From NCBI GenBank assembly GCA_015056005.1, contig SVHB01000006.1, positions 1-53,850 of the forward strand: a stretch of 53,850 nt of DNA, read 5' to 3'. The notes below the pieces were generated by a model. The model was given only the letters and a program-made list of their open reading frames with translations, searched no databases and had not been told where the DNA came from. The stretch comes from Clostridiales bacterium. Lineage in GTDB: Bacteria; Bacillota; Clostridia; Christensenellales; UBA1750. The position numbers were made by a program, and so were the translations under genes. Shown one piece after another: positions 1-6,838 of this stretch; the stretch's first letter is position 1; each line of letters opens with the position of its first letter.

Positions 1-57
1 GACAGCTACAACTACATTGGCATTCTTCCTGCAGCATTGCTCTAATGATATGAAAAA

Positions 58-93
58 CGGGAAATGGCATGACCGAAATCATGCCATTTCCCG
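58..93 (-). terminator. Rho-independent terminator downstream of ferritin
   Basis: A perfect 15-bp stem (58-72 with 79-93) and 6-nt loop. Read on the minus strand the stem is followed by TTTTT, so it would end transcripts leaving the ferritin gene about 65 nt away. The rest of positions 1-158 holds only a weak plus-strand hairpin (121-132) followed by six T; no gene is seen. Confidence 0.75.
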
Positions 94-158
94 AAAACAA
101 TACACTGTTTTATTGGACAGCGCCTCAGGGCGTTTTTTATTTAGAAAAGGGTTATTTA

Positions 159-668
159 TTACAAAACAAGGCTCGGGGCGGCGTAGACCCTTGCGGCGCA
201 TTCCTGATCGAGCAGGTAAAGGCCTTTGGGGTCGGAGCCGAAGAGCTTGAAACGGTTGATAAGGGAGTTTGCGGAGTCTTCTTCCTCCATCTGCTCGTCG
301 ACGAACCAGTCAAGGAACTTCATGGTGCGGTAATCCTTGGCGGCGTGAGCTTCGTGATATATGTCGTTTATAAGAGAAGTGACATATTTTTCGTGCTCAA
401 GGGCGGCAAGGAGGGGATCGACAGCCCCGCTGTAGGTTTTGTCGGGCCTGCCGATCTCTTCAAAGGTCACCTTCAGGCCGTTGATCTGCATGTATTTGAG
501 GAAAAGCATAGCATGATCGCGCTCTTCCTGCGCCTGAACGGTAAAGTAATTGGCAAAGCCGTCAAGATCGAGCTCGTCGTAGTAGTTTGCCATATCAAGA
601 TAAAGATATGCGCTGTAAAATTCCTTATTGATCTGCTGGTTGAGCAGGAAAGCGATCTTTTCGTTCAT
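159..668 (-). CDS. ftnA: Ferritin, non-heme iron storage protein
   Basis: A 169-residue ferritin, the usual length of bacterial FtnA. It oxidises Fe(II) and stores it as a ferric mineral inside a 24-subunit cytoplasmic shell. The ferroxidase residues are present: E16, E49 and H52 in the QEERDH segment, E93 in EHEKY, and the glutamine in the VDEQMEEE segment that matches Q127 of E. coli FtnA. There is no haem-ligand pattern of bacterioferritin. The start is fixed by AAAGGAGAT shortly upstream. A promoter (703-731) and a downstream terminator (58-93) make it a single-gene unit. Role is from the family; the sequence is intact. Confidence 0.95.
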   Translation of the reverse strand: MNEKIAFLLNQQINKEFYSAYLYLDMANYYDELDLDGFANYFTVQAQEERDHAMLFLKYMQINGLKVTFEEIGRPDKTYSGAVDPLLAALEHEKYVTSLINDIYHEAHAAKDYRTMKFLDWFVDEQMEEEDSANSLINRFKLFGSDPKGLYLLDQECAARVYAAPSLVL

Positions 669-702
669 GTTATGATCTCCTTTGCATCTTCTTTATGGCA
701 TC

Positions 703-731
703 ATTATAACATAATAATAAAGATTTGTAAA
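703..731 (-). promoter_or_regulatory. Sigma-A type promoter of ferritin
   Basis: Minus-strand TTTACA (726-731), 17-nt spacer, TATAAT (703-708), about 35 nt before the ferritin start. No clear Fur or PerR box was recognised over it. Confidence 0.65.
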
Positions 732-760
732 TAGGAAATATTATCAAATAATAAATAATT

Positions 761-1831
761 TTAAGGCTTTAAGGCGACTTTCACCGCGCCTTCCTTTGAG
801 CAGCGCTTAAAAGCCTCTTCAAAGTCGGAAAGGGGGTAGACGTCGGTCAAAACGCCGTCGGCTTTAAGCTCGCCGGAAGTAAAGCCTTCGATGACCTTGC
901 CAAAGCAGTTTGGGCTTAAGGATACGCCGATGATGTCGAGCTCTTTTCCGTCGCCGATTATCGACCAGTCGACAACCGCGGGCTTTGAGAAGACCGAGAA
1001 TTCCACGAACCTTCCGCCTTTTCGCAGAAGATCAAGCCCCTGCTGGACTGCCGAAGGATGACCGGTCGCTTCGATATAGATATCGCAGCCTACGTTTTGA
1101 GTGAGTTTTGCTATTTCCTTGTATGCATCGTCGCTTGAGGGATCGAGCACGATATCAGCGCCCAGCGCCTTTGCTTTTTCCAGTCTATCCTTTCGCATGT
1201 CAAGCACTATCAGCTTGCCGGGTTTTTTCAGCTTTGCGGCTGCGACCATGCCAAGACCCAGTGGACCTGCGCCCGCGAGGACGACGGTATCGCCTTTTTC
1301 TATCTGCGCGCGGTCGACTGCGTGCATGGAGCAGGCGAAGGGCTCTATGAGCACGGCGAGCTCATCTGGGATGGAATCGGGAACTGCGTGTACGAGAGCA
1401 GTTTTGGGCAGCCTTGCAAACTGGGCAAAGCCGCCGTTAAGATAATTCTTGAACCCAAAAACATCGTGGGGCTGGCAGAGGTGATACTGACCTTTTTTGC
1501 AGAAATAGCAGCTGCCGCAGGGTGCGACCTGCTCGGGTACGACCCTTTGACCGATCTTCAATTTGCCCCAATAGGGGTTTTCCTCGCCGATCGCGACTAT
1601 TTCGCCCACAAACTCATGACCGGGGATGCAGGGAGGTTCAACATAAGGGTCCCAGCCTTCGCCACCCCAGAACCTCGGGCCGCCTTCCCATGCCTTTAAG
1701 TCACCTGCGCAGATCCCGCAGAGTATGACTCTGATAATTATATCGTCCTTGCCGCACTCGGGCATTGGAAACTTTTCGTATCTGTAATCATGTGGTGCGT
1801 AGGTCACTACCGCGTTCATGTTTTTTTCCAT
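761..1831 (-). CDS. Zinc-dependent alcohol/polyol dehydrogenase (medium-chain family)
   Basis: A 356-residue medium-chain dehydrogenase. Such enzymes oxidise alcohols or polyols with NAD(P). The catalytic zinc site is seen as C41 and H72-E73, the structural zinc as C105, C108, C111 and C119, and the dinucleotide-binding glycines in GAGPLGLG. The start is taken as the ATG at 1831, one base after the stop of the serine hydrolase gene, with AAGGAGT inside the end of that gene; a longer in-frame reading to 1867 lacks this support. The overlap of signals implies translational coupling. Closest in style to sorbitol/threonine dehydrogenase-like proteins; the substrate cannot be told from sequence. 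Confidence 0.88.
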   Translation of the reverse strand: MEKNMNAVVTYAPHDYRYEKFPMPECGKDDIIIRVILCGICAGDLKAWEGGPRFWGGEGWDPYVEPPCIPGHEFVGEIVAIGEENPYWGKLKIGQRVVPEQVAPCGSCYFCKKGQYHLCQPHDVFGFKNYLNGGFAQFARLPKTALVHAVPDSIPDELAVLIEPFACSMHAVDRAQIEKGDTVVLAGAGPLGLGMVAAAKLKKPGKLIVLDMRKDRLEKAKALGADIVLDPSSDDAYKEIAKLTQNVGCDIYIEATGHPSAVQQGLDLLRKGGRFVEFSVFSKPAVVDWSIIGDGKELDIIGVSLSPNCFGKVIEGFTSGELKADGVLTDVYPLSDFEEAFKRCSKEGAVKVALKP

Positions 1832-1832
1832 G

Positions 1833-3008
1833 TTACTCCTTAAAGCCGAGATGATCGGCGACTGCATGAGTTAATTGAGGAAGGAAGAGCTCGTGCTGCG
1901 CGGGCATTCTCTGTACGCCGAAAACGGTGGTAACTCCGCGCTGGGGGTCTATCCTCAGGCTTGTTCCACAAGCGCCGTTCCAGCCGAACGCGCCCGCGCC
2001 TTCGTTATAATCGGAGGGCTGACCGCCCTGACGAATGCGAACGGTAAGACCGTAGGTGAAGCCGCGCTCGGAAAGCCAGTTAAAGCCCTTCTTTTGTTCC
2101 AAATTGAGCTTGTCGCCGGTCATGAGCGCAACGGTATCGGGGCGGATGACCCCTTCGCCGCCGTGCATGAGGGCAAGAGCAAAGCGGGTGTAATCGTCAA
2201 CGGTGGAAATGAGACCTGCGCCGCCCGCTTCAAAGGTGGGGTTGTCGGTCATACCGATAACGCTCTGGGCATCGTCGGTGGGCTTTAAGCCATCCTTGTC
2301 CACTCTGTAGCGCTTGGCAATGCGGGAACGCTTTTCATCGGGCAGGCGGAAGAAGGTGTCTTCCATGGAGAGCTTATCAAAAATGGCTTCTTTATAGTAT
2401 TCATAAAGCCCTTTGCCCGTAATTGCGCAGATAAGACCGCCCATAACGTCGCTGGAAAGACCGTAAAGCCAGGTCTGCCCGGGCTGGAACATGAGGGGGC
2501 AGGAGGCGACCTTCTTTGCAAAGGAGAGTGCGGTCACGGGAGTGCCCGCGCAGGCGCCGTCGCAAAGCTCGTCATATGCCTTCTGGTAATATCCGTCCAC
2601 TGCCTGCGCAACAACGGATGTGCCGCCGAACGGGTAGGGGATGCCCGAGGTCATGGTGAATATATCGCGGAAGGTGAGCTGCCTTTTTGCTTTGACCAGC
2701 TTGGCTTCACCGTTTTCCTCTATGCACACAGGGGTATCGGCAAACTCGGGGATGTATTTGGATATGGGGGTATCAAGGGTAAAAGCGCCCTTTTCATACA
2801 AGGTGAGTGCAGCGACCGCGTTTACCACTTTGGTCATAGAATACATATACATCAGCGTATCGCGGGAAAACGGGATGCGGGACAGGTGATGCCTGACGCC
2901 GGCCTGACCGTAAAAAGCCTCTTCTCCGTCCTTTGTGACAAGCACATTGCAGCCATGACACAGACCTTTATCTACAAATTCGTTCAATAAAGCCTGGATT
3001 GGGTTCAT
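1833..3008 (-). CDS. Serine hydrolase, class C beta-lactamase/esterase family
   Basis: A 391-residue serine hydrolase of the beta-lactamase-related family (class C enzymes, D-aminopeptidases, EstB-type esterases). The nucleophile motif SMTK (S57, K60) is clear, followed by a tyrosine motif in LYGLSSD and a late glycine-rich strand replacing KTG. No signal peptide is visible, which argues for a cytoplasmic esterase or peptidase rather than a secreted beta-lactamase. The start at 3008 is chosen over the longer 3038 reading because GGGGGAGGT lies 6 nt before this ATG. First gene of a coupled pair with the zinc dehydrogenase. Substrate unknown. Confidence 0.85.
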   Translation of the reverse strand: MNPIQALLNEFVDKGLCHGCNVLVTKDGEEAFYGQAGVRHHLSRIPFSRDTLMYMYSMTKVVNAVAALTLYEKGAFTLDTPISKYIPEFADTPVCIEENGEAKLVKAKRQLTFRDIFTMTSGIPYPFGGTSVVAQAVDGYYQKAYDELCDGACAGTPVTALSFAKKVASCPLMFQPGQTWLYGLSSDVMGGLICAITGKGLYEYYKEAIFDKLSMEDTFFRLPDEKRSRIAKRYRVDKDGLKPTDDAQSVIGMTDNPTFEAGGAGLISTVDDYTRFALALMHGGEGVIRPDTVALMTGDKLNLEQKKGFNWLSERGFTYGLTVRIRQGGQPSDYNEGAGAFGWNGACGTSLRIDPQRGVTTVFGVQRMPAQHELFLPQLTHAVADHLGFKE

Positions 3009-3062
3009 AGATATACCTCCCCCGGAAAAAGGATACATGGTTTAATTGTTTATATTGATTTA

Positions 3063-3091
3063 ATTGTATTGCTTTTTTTCTGTTTTGTCAA
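3063..3091 (-). promoter_or_regulatory. Promoter of the serine hydrolase - dehydrogenase pair
   Basis: Minus-strand TTGACA (3086-3091), 17-nt spacer, TACAAT (3063-3068). It lies back to back with the mannosidase promoter, so the two operons share a 156-nt control region. Confidence 0.65.
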
Positions 3092-3103
3092 ATATATGGG
3101 GCG

Positions 3104-3132
3104 TTGAGATAATGAACAAACTGTGATAGAAT
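3104..3132 (+). promoter_or_regulatory. Promoter of the beta-mannosidase operon
   Basis: TTGAGA (3104-3109), 17-nt spacer, TAGAAT (3127-3132), about 30 nt before the start codon. No operator could be recognised with confidence. Confidence 0.55.
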
Positions 3133-3164
3133 GAATTATGCTTATCTCAAAAGGAGAATGAAGT

Positions 3165-5354
3165 ATGAATATTTATCCGAGTGCCGAATTGATATGGCAG
3201 GTAGGTTTTTCAAAGAACGAGGATATTGTACCGAGTGAATACGTAGATGCATCTGTTCCGGGCGCGGTGCAGCTTGACTGGGCAAAGGCGAAGGGTATGC
3301 CCGATTGGCAGTATTCGCTCAATGCAAGGCAGTACCGCTGGATGGAGGATGTTTTCTGGCATTATAAGACCCAGATGCCCGATATCAGGGGCGAGCAGCT
3401 GTTTTTGTGCTCAGGCGGTATCGATTATAAGTATAAAGTGGTCATAGGCGGCGAGACAAGGTTTGAGCATGAGGGTATGTTTACGCCCTTTGAGATAAAT
3501 GTGAGCGATGTTGAAGCGGGTACTCCGATCGAGATAATCGTTTTTCCCGCGCCCAAACAGCCCATAACCCCGGGCGAACCGCTCAGGGCTCTCAACAGGG
3601 ACGAGATAATCGTATCGGATGTTGGCGACAGGCGTGAGGCGGCGCAGAGCGCAAAGCCTGCGGTTTCCTACGGCTGGGACTGGCACCCAAGGCTCATTCC
3701 CCTTGGAATATGGGAGGAGATCCGGGTAGAGGCAAGACCCTTCTGCCATATAAAGCAGTTTGAAGCGCTCTACACAATGTCCAACGATCTGAAAACGGCG
3801 CATATCGAGTTCAATACCATGCTCTCGTTTTTGGGGCATGTAAGATATGATATATTTGCCCCGAACGGAGAAAAGCTGCTTTCCACCTTTGAAAGGAATA
3901 TCGATCTTGAAGAACCTTTGCTCTGGTGGCCAAACGGCTACGGCGAGCAAAACCTTTATACCATTACCGCAAGCCTTGTGGATGATTCGGGAACCGTGCT
4001 TGATGTAAAGAGCACGAGGATCGGTTTTAGAGAACTGCATCTTGAAGTTTATCCCGGAGCGTGGAGCGAGCCCGATACCTTCCCAAAGACCAGATCCAAC
4101 CCGCCCACAAAGCTGATCGTAAACAATGTCCCTGTCTTTGCCAGAGGCAGCAACTGGGTAAACCCCGAGGTGTTCCCGGGAACCATCACCTATGACAGGT
4201 ATTTAGAGCAGATAAAGCTTGCAAAGGATGCTAACTTTAACATATTCAGGGTATGGGGCGGCGGAATTATCAACAAAGAGAGCTTTTTTGATATCTGCGA
4301 CGAGATGGGAATACTTGTCTGGCAGGAATTCCCCCTTGCATGCAATAATTATGTGGGAACCAAGGAATACCTTGATGTTCTGGATGAAGAGAGCAAAGCC
4401 ATAATAAAGAGGCTGAGGCACAGAGCCTGCCTGGCTCTTTGGTGCGGCGGCAACGAGCTTTTCAACGGCTGGTCGGCTATGACCGAGCAGTCCCTAGCGC
4501 TGAGGCTCTTAAACTCCAACTGCTATATCTACGACAGGCACAGGCCTTTCTTTATGACCTCGCCGCTCATGGGAATGGCGCACGGCTGCTATCTGTTCAA
4601 ATATCAGGATGGCAGGGAGGTTTACGAGGCGATGAACAATTCCGATTTCACCGCCTATACCGAATTTGGAGTGCCTTCCATATCGCCTGTGGAGAATCTG
4701 AGGGCGGTCATTCCCGCAGATGAGCTTTTCCCCATAGAGAAGACAGAAGCATGGGTGGAGCATCACGGCTTTGAAGCCTGGGGTGCGCCCAACTGGCTCT
4801 GCCTTGAGACTCTTGAAGGCTATTTCGGCAAAGCCGAAACACTGGAAGAATTGCAGGCAAATTCTTCGTGGCTTTCCTGCGAAGGGTATAAGGCGATATT
4901 TGAGGAAGCAAGAAGGCAGAAGCCCAGATGCTCCATGGCGATCAACTGGTGCTATCAGGAGCCGTGGATGACAGCTGCAAATAATTCGCTCATAGCGTAT
5001 CCGAATACATTAAAGCCGGCATACTTCGCCGTAAAGGACGCATGCAGGCATAAGATGTTCAGTTTGAGGATAGAAAAGTTCAGCCATAAGGTCGGTGAAA
5101 AAGTTTGTGTGACCCCGTATGTGCTCAACGATACCTCGGATGCGATTAAGAAGGGCGAAGCCGATATATTCATCGAATACGACGGCAAGAAGGAAAAAGT
5201 CGGGCATTTTGTATACGGAAAGGCTGCGCCATATGAGAATTTTGCCGGCGAAAAGGCAGAATTTACGCTTCCCGATATCAAGGCAAATGAGTTTACCTTG
5301 ATCATAGGCGATGGCGATATGGCTTCAAGCTACAGGCTGCTTAAAGTGAAATAA
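3165..5354 (+). CDS. Beta-mannosidase, glycoside hydrolase family 2
   Basis: A 729-residue GH2 enzyme resembling beta-mannosidase, which removes terminal beta-mannose from mannan or N-glycan fragments. An N-terminal jelly-roll domain (about 1-180, with YGWDWHPRL), an immunoglobulin-like domain and a TIM barrel (from about 300) follow in order. The acid/base glutamate is E431 in CGGNE; the likely nucleophile is E500 in YTEFGVPS, as in the WCGGNE...EFG pattern of beta-mannosidases. No signal peptide, so it probably acts inside the cell on imported oligosaccharides. AAAAGGAG precedes the ATG. It is followed after 10 nt by an aldolase gene, suggesting a sugar-use operon. The related beta-glucuronidase/galactosidase activities are less likely. 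Confidence 0.9.
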   Translation: MNIYPSAELIWQVGFSKNEDIVPSEYVDASVPGAVQLDWAKAKGMPDWQYSLNARQYRWMEDVFWHYKTQMPDIRGEQLFLCSGGIDYKYKVVIGGETRFEHEGMFTPFEINVSDVEAGTPIEIIVFPAPKQPITPGEPLRALNRDEIIVSDVGDRREAAQSAKPAVSYGWDWHPRLIPLGIWEEIRVEARPFCHIKQFEALYTMSNDLKTAHIEFNTMLSFLGHVRYDIFAPNGEKLLSTFERNIDLEEPLLWWPNGYGEQNLYTITASLVDDSGTVLDVKSTRIGFRELHLEVYPGAWSEPDTFPKTRSNPPTKLIVNNVPVFARGSNWVNPEVFPGTITYDRYLEQIKLAKDANFNIFRVWGGGIINKESFFDICDEMGILVWQEFPLACNNYVGTKEYLDVLDEESKAIIKRLRHRACLALWCGGNELFNGWSAMTEQSLALRLLNSNCYIYDRHRPFFMTSPLMGMAHGCYLFKYQDGREVYEAMNNSDFTAYTEFGVPSISPVENLRAVIPADELFPIEKTEAWVEHHGFEAWGAPNWLCLETLEGYFGKAETLEELQANSSWLSCEGYKAIFEEARRQKPRCSMAINWCYQEPWMTAANNSLIAYPNTLKPAYFAVKDACRHKMFSLRIEKFSHKVGEKVCVTPYVLNDTSDAIKKGEADIFIEYDGKKEKVGHFVYGKAAPYENFAGEKAEFTLPDIKANEFTLIIGDGDMASSYRLLKVK

Positions 5355-5364
5355 GGAGATTCCC

Positions 5365-6036
5365 ATGAAATATCTGATAGACAGCGCAAACGCCGCTGAT
5401 ATAAAAAAGGTGCTCGAATATTTTCCCTGCGAGGGCGTTACGACCAACCCAACCATTATCTCCAGAGAAAAAGGAGATCTTAAAAATATCCTCAAAAGCA
5501 TCAGAAACGTCATCGGTGATGATATGCAGATGCATGCGCAGGTAATGGCGGATGATTGCTATGGCATGGTCGAGGATGCAAAGGCTCTGGCAGATTTTAT
5601 CGGCGGCAATGTGTATATTAAGCTTCCCGCGAATCCAGAAGGGCTCAAAGCCTGCCGCGAACTTAAAAAAGAGGGCATTGGCGTTACCATGACGGCAATT
5701 TTTTCGCCCCAGCAGGCGCTTTTGGCAGCAAGAGCGGGCGCTGATTTTGTCGCTCCCTATGTCAATAAATATGACGATGTCGGGGACGGCGTGAGATTGG
5801 TGGGTGAGATCGCGCAGATATATGCGCAGTTTGGTCTGGAAACCAAAATACTATCCGCAAGCTTCAGAAACGTGGAGCAGGTAACTTCCGTTGCCCTTGC
5901 AGGCAGCGATTTCATTACCCTGCCGCCTGCGTTTTATGAAAAACTCATTTGGCATCCGATGACCGATCTCGCCGTAAAGGGCTTTGAAAAGGATTGGTAT
6001 ACAGTATACGAAAAAAGCCCCAAAGGGCTGATATAA
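5365..6036 (+). CDS. Transaldolase / fructose-6-phosphate aldolase-like protein
   Basis: A 223-residue class I aldolase of the small transaldolase (TalC/FSA) group. The Schiff-base lysine is K86 in VYIKLPAN, and TTNPT near residue 26 and the APYVN segment are typical. The family either moves a dihydroxyacetone unit between sugar phosphates or cleaves fructose 6-phosphate. Sequence alone does not separate true transaldolase from FSA. It starts 10 nt after the mannosidase stop with AAGGAGA in between, so the two are cotranscribed; a strong hairpin terminator follows. The pairing suggests entry of released mannose or fructose phosphates into central metabolism. Confidence 0.88.
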   Translation: MKYLIDSANAADIKKVLEYFPCEGVTTNPTIISREKGDLKNILKSIRNVIGDDMQMHAQVMADDCYGMVEDAKALADFIGGNVYIKLPANPEGLKACRELKKEGIGVTMTAIFSPQQALLAARAGADFVAPYVNKYDDVGDGVRLVGEIAQIYAQFGLETKILSASFRNVEQVTSVALAGSDFITLPPAFYEKLIWHPMTDLAVKGFEKDWYTVYEKSPKGLI

Positions 6037-6040
6037 AGAC

Positions 6041-6071
6041 AAACCCCGCAGAGAAATTCTGCGGGGTTTTT
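6041..6071 (+). terminator. Terminator after the aldolase gene (works both ways)
   Basis: A 12-bp GC-rich stem (6041-6052 with 6058-6069), 5-nt loop and T tail on the plus strand. The opposite strand also gives TTT after the stem, so it may end the convergent small gene at 6116-6430. Confidence 0.85.
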
Positions 6072-6115
6072 AGATGAACCTTTTGGATCATTGCTTCTTG
6101 AACGAAGCGGTTTGA

Positions 6116-6430
6116 TTATTTCTTGGGCAGAACAGCGCAGCCGAGGGTTGCGATAACGGATGCGATAACTGCGAAGGAAGCAACACCGGAAGCGGGGATG
6201 ACTACCTCAGCGGGAGCAGCGGTCTCGGTCTTGAGGGTAACAGGGTTCTTGTAGTAGAGCCAGGAAGAATCCTGAGGATCAAGAGCATCGCTGGGGGCGG
6301 TGTTGTTTGCATAGGGAACGGTACCGTTGGTTGTGGCATTGCCCTGATTGTCAGTAGTAGCAGCCATAGCCATAACGGGCATAAGTACCAGTGCCAGTAC
6401 GAGCAGTGCAGCAATAATAGTCTTCTTCAT
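6116..6430 (-). CDS. Small secreted or surface-anchored protein of unknown function
   Basis: A 104-residue protein without a recognised family. Residues 1-24 form a clear signal peptide (two lysines, a hydrophobic run, then AMA before the cut). The middle is rich in Asn, Thr, Ala and Pro, with SSWLYY near 55-60. The C-terminus has IPASG at 78-82, a hydrophobic stretch of about 19 residues and a final PKK. This order resembles a sortase signal (proline-glycine motif, membrane helix, basic tail), though IPASG is not a standard LPXTG, so a simple membrane anchor is also possible. GGAGG lies well placed before the ATG. Promoter at 6484-6511. It is likely real because start signals, promoter and signal peptide agree. 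Confidence 0.75.
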   Translation of the reverse strand: MKKTIIAALLVLALVLMPVMAMAATTDNQGNATTNGTVPYANNTAPSDALDPQDSSWLYYKNPVTLKTETAAPAEVVIPASGVASFAVIASVIATLGCAVLPKK

Positions 6431-6483
6431 TGTGTTTTCCTCCGTTTGGTAAAAATGTTTAATAGTGTTATCCGGTTAAGTAC

Positions 6484-6511
6484 ATTATAATACAGAAATA
6501 TAATAAGTCAA
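6484..6511 (-). promoter_or_regulatory. Promoter of the small secreted protein gene
   Basis: Minus-strand TTGACT (6506-6511), 16-nt spacer, TATAAT (6484-6489), giving a leader of about 45 nt before the start codon at 6430. Confidence 0.6.
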
Positions 6512-6573
6512 GTACAAAATGTGATGAATCACGCCAGCGCAGCAGAAGGCGGTCATGCCGGACACGACCGCAG

Positions 6574-6647
6574 TGATATTTACCTCCGGCGTGTGATGAA
6601 TGATATATCTCTTCGAGATATGATATATGCGCTGTGCGCATATGATG
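6574..6647. repeat. TGATAT-spaced hairpin array (site 1)
   Basis: TGATAT occurs four times (from 6574) and punctuates short palindromes: ATCTC-TTC-GAGAT and ATGCGC-TGT-GCGCAT. A further stem (GCGGTC with GACCGC) lies just to the left. Each palindrome has different arms but the spacer is constant. No coding potential. It belongs to the same class as the arrays at 27394, 29177 and 29744. Together with the structured repeat at 6685-6821 it fills the 408-nt gap 6431-6838. Confidence 0.7.
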
Positions 6648-6684
6648 ATTAGTAACTACCCTAAAGTCTAATTCTCCAGAAAAT

Positions 6685-6821
6685 AAATCACGCGTTGCCC
6701 ATACTTTACGGGCAACGCGTAAGCTAACGTATGAAATTACCTGATCCCAAAGTCTCAGGAATCCAAGGGATGAAATCCCTTGGTGGATGAGGGTTTGGGA
6801 GAAGGCAGCGCCTTCTCCCAA
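6685..6821. repeat. Structured interspersed repeat, copy 1
   Basis: Three hairpins in a row: H1, an 11-bp stem with CGCGTTGCCC (6691-6700) facing GGGCAACGCG (6710-6719) around a loop with CTTTAC; H2, CCAAGGGA (6763-6770) facing TCCCTTGG (6776-6783); H3, a perfect 12-bp stem (6795-6806 with 6810-6821). H3 lies 18 nt from the stop of the E1 gene and could act as its 3' end, though it lacks a good T tail. Related copies lie at 27562, 29405 and 29912. Confidence 0.75.
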
Positions 6822-6838
6822 GTAAATATCTCTAAAAA

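Noticed and set aside
1833-3008. Antibiotic-resistance beta-lactamase
   Set aside because: No signal peptide and no typical KTG motif; more likely an esterase or peptidase of the same fold.
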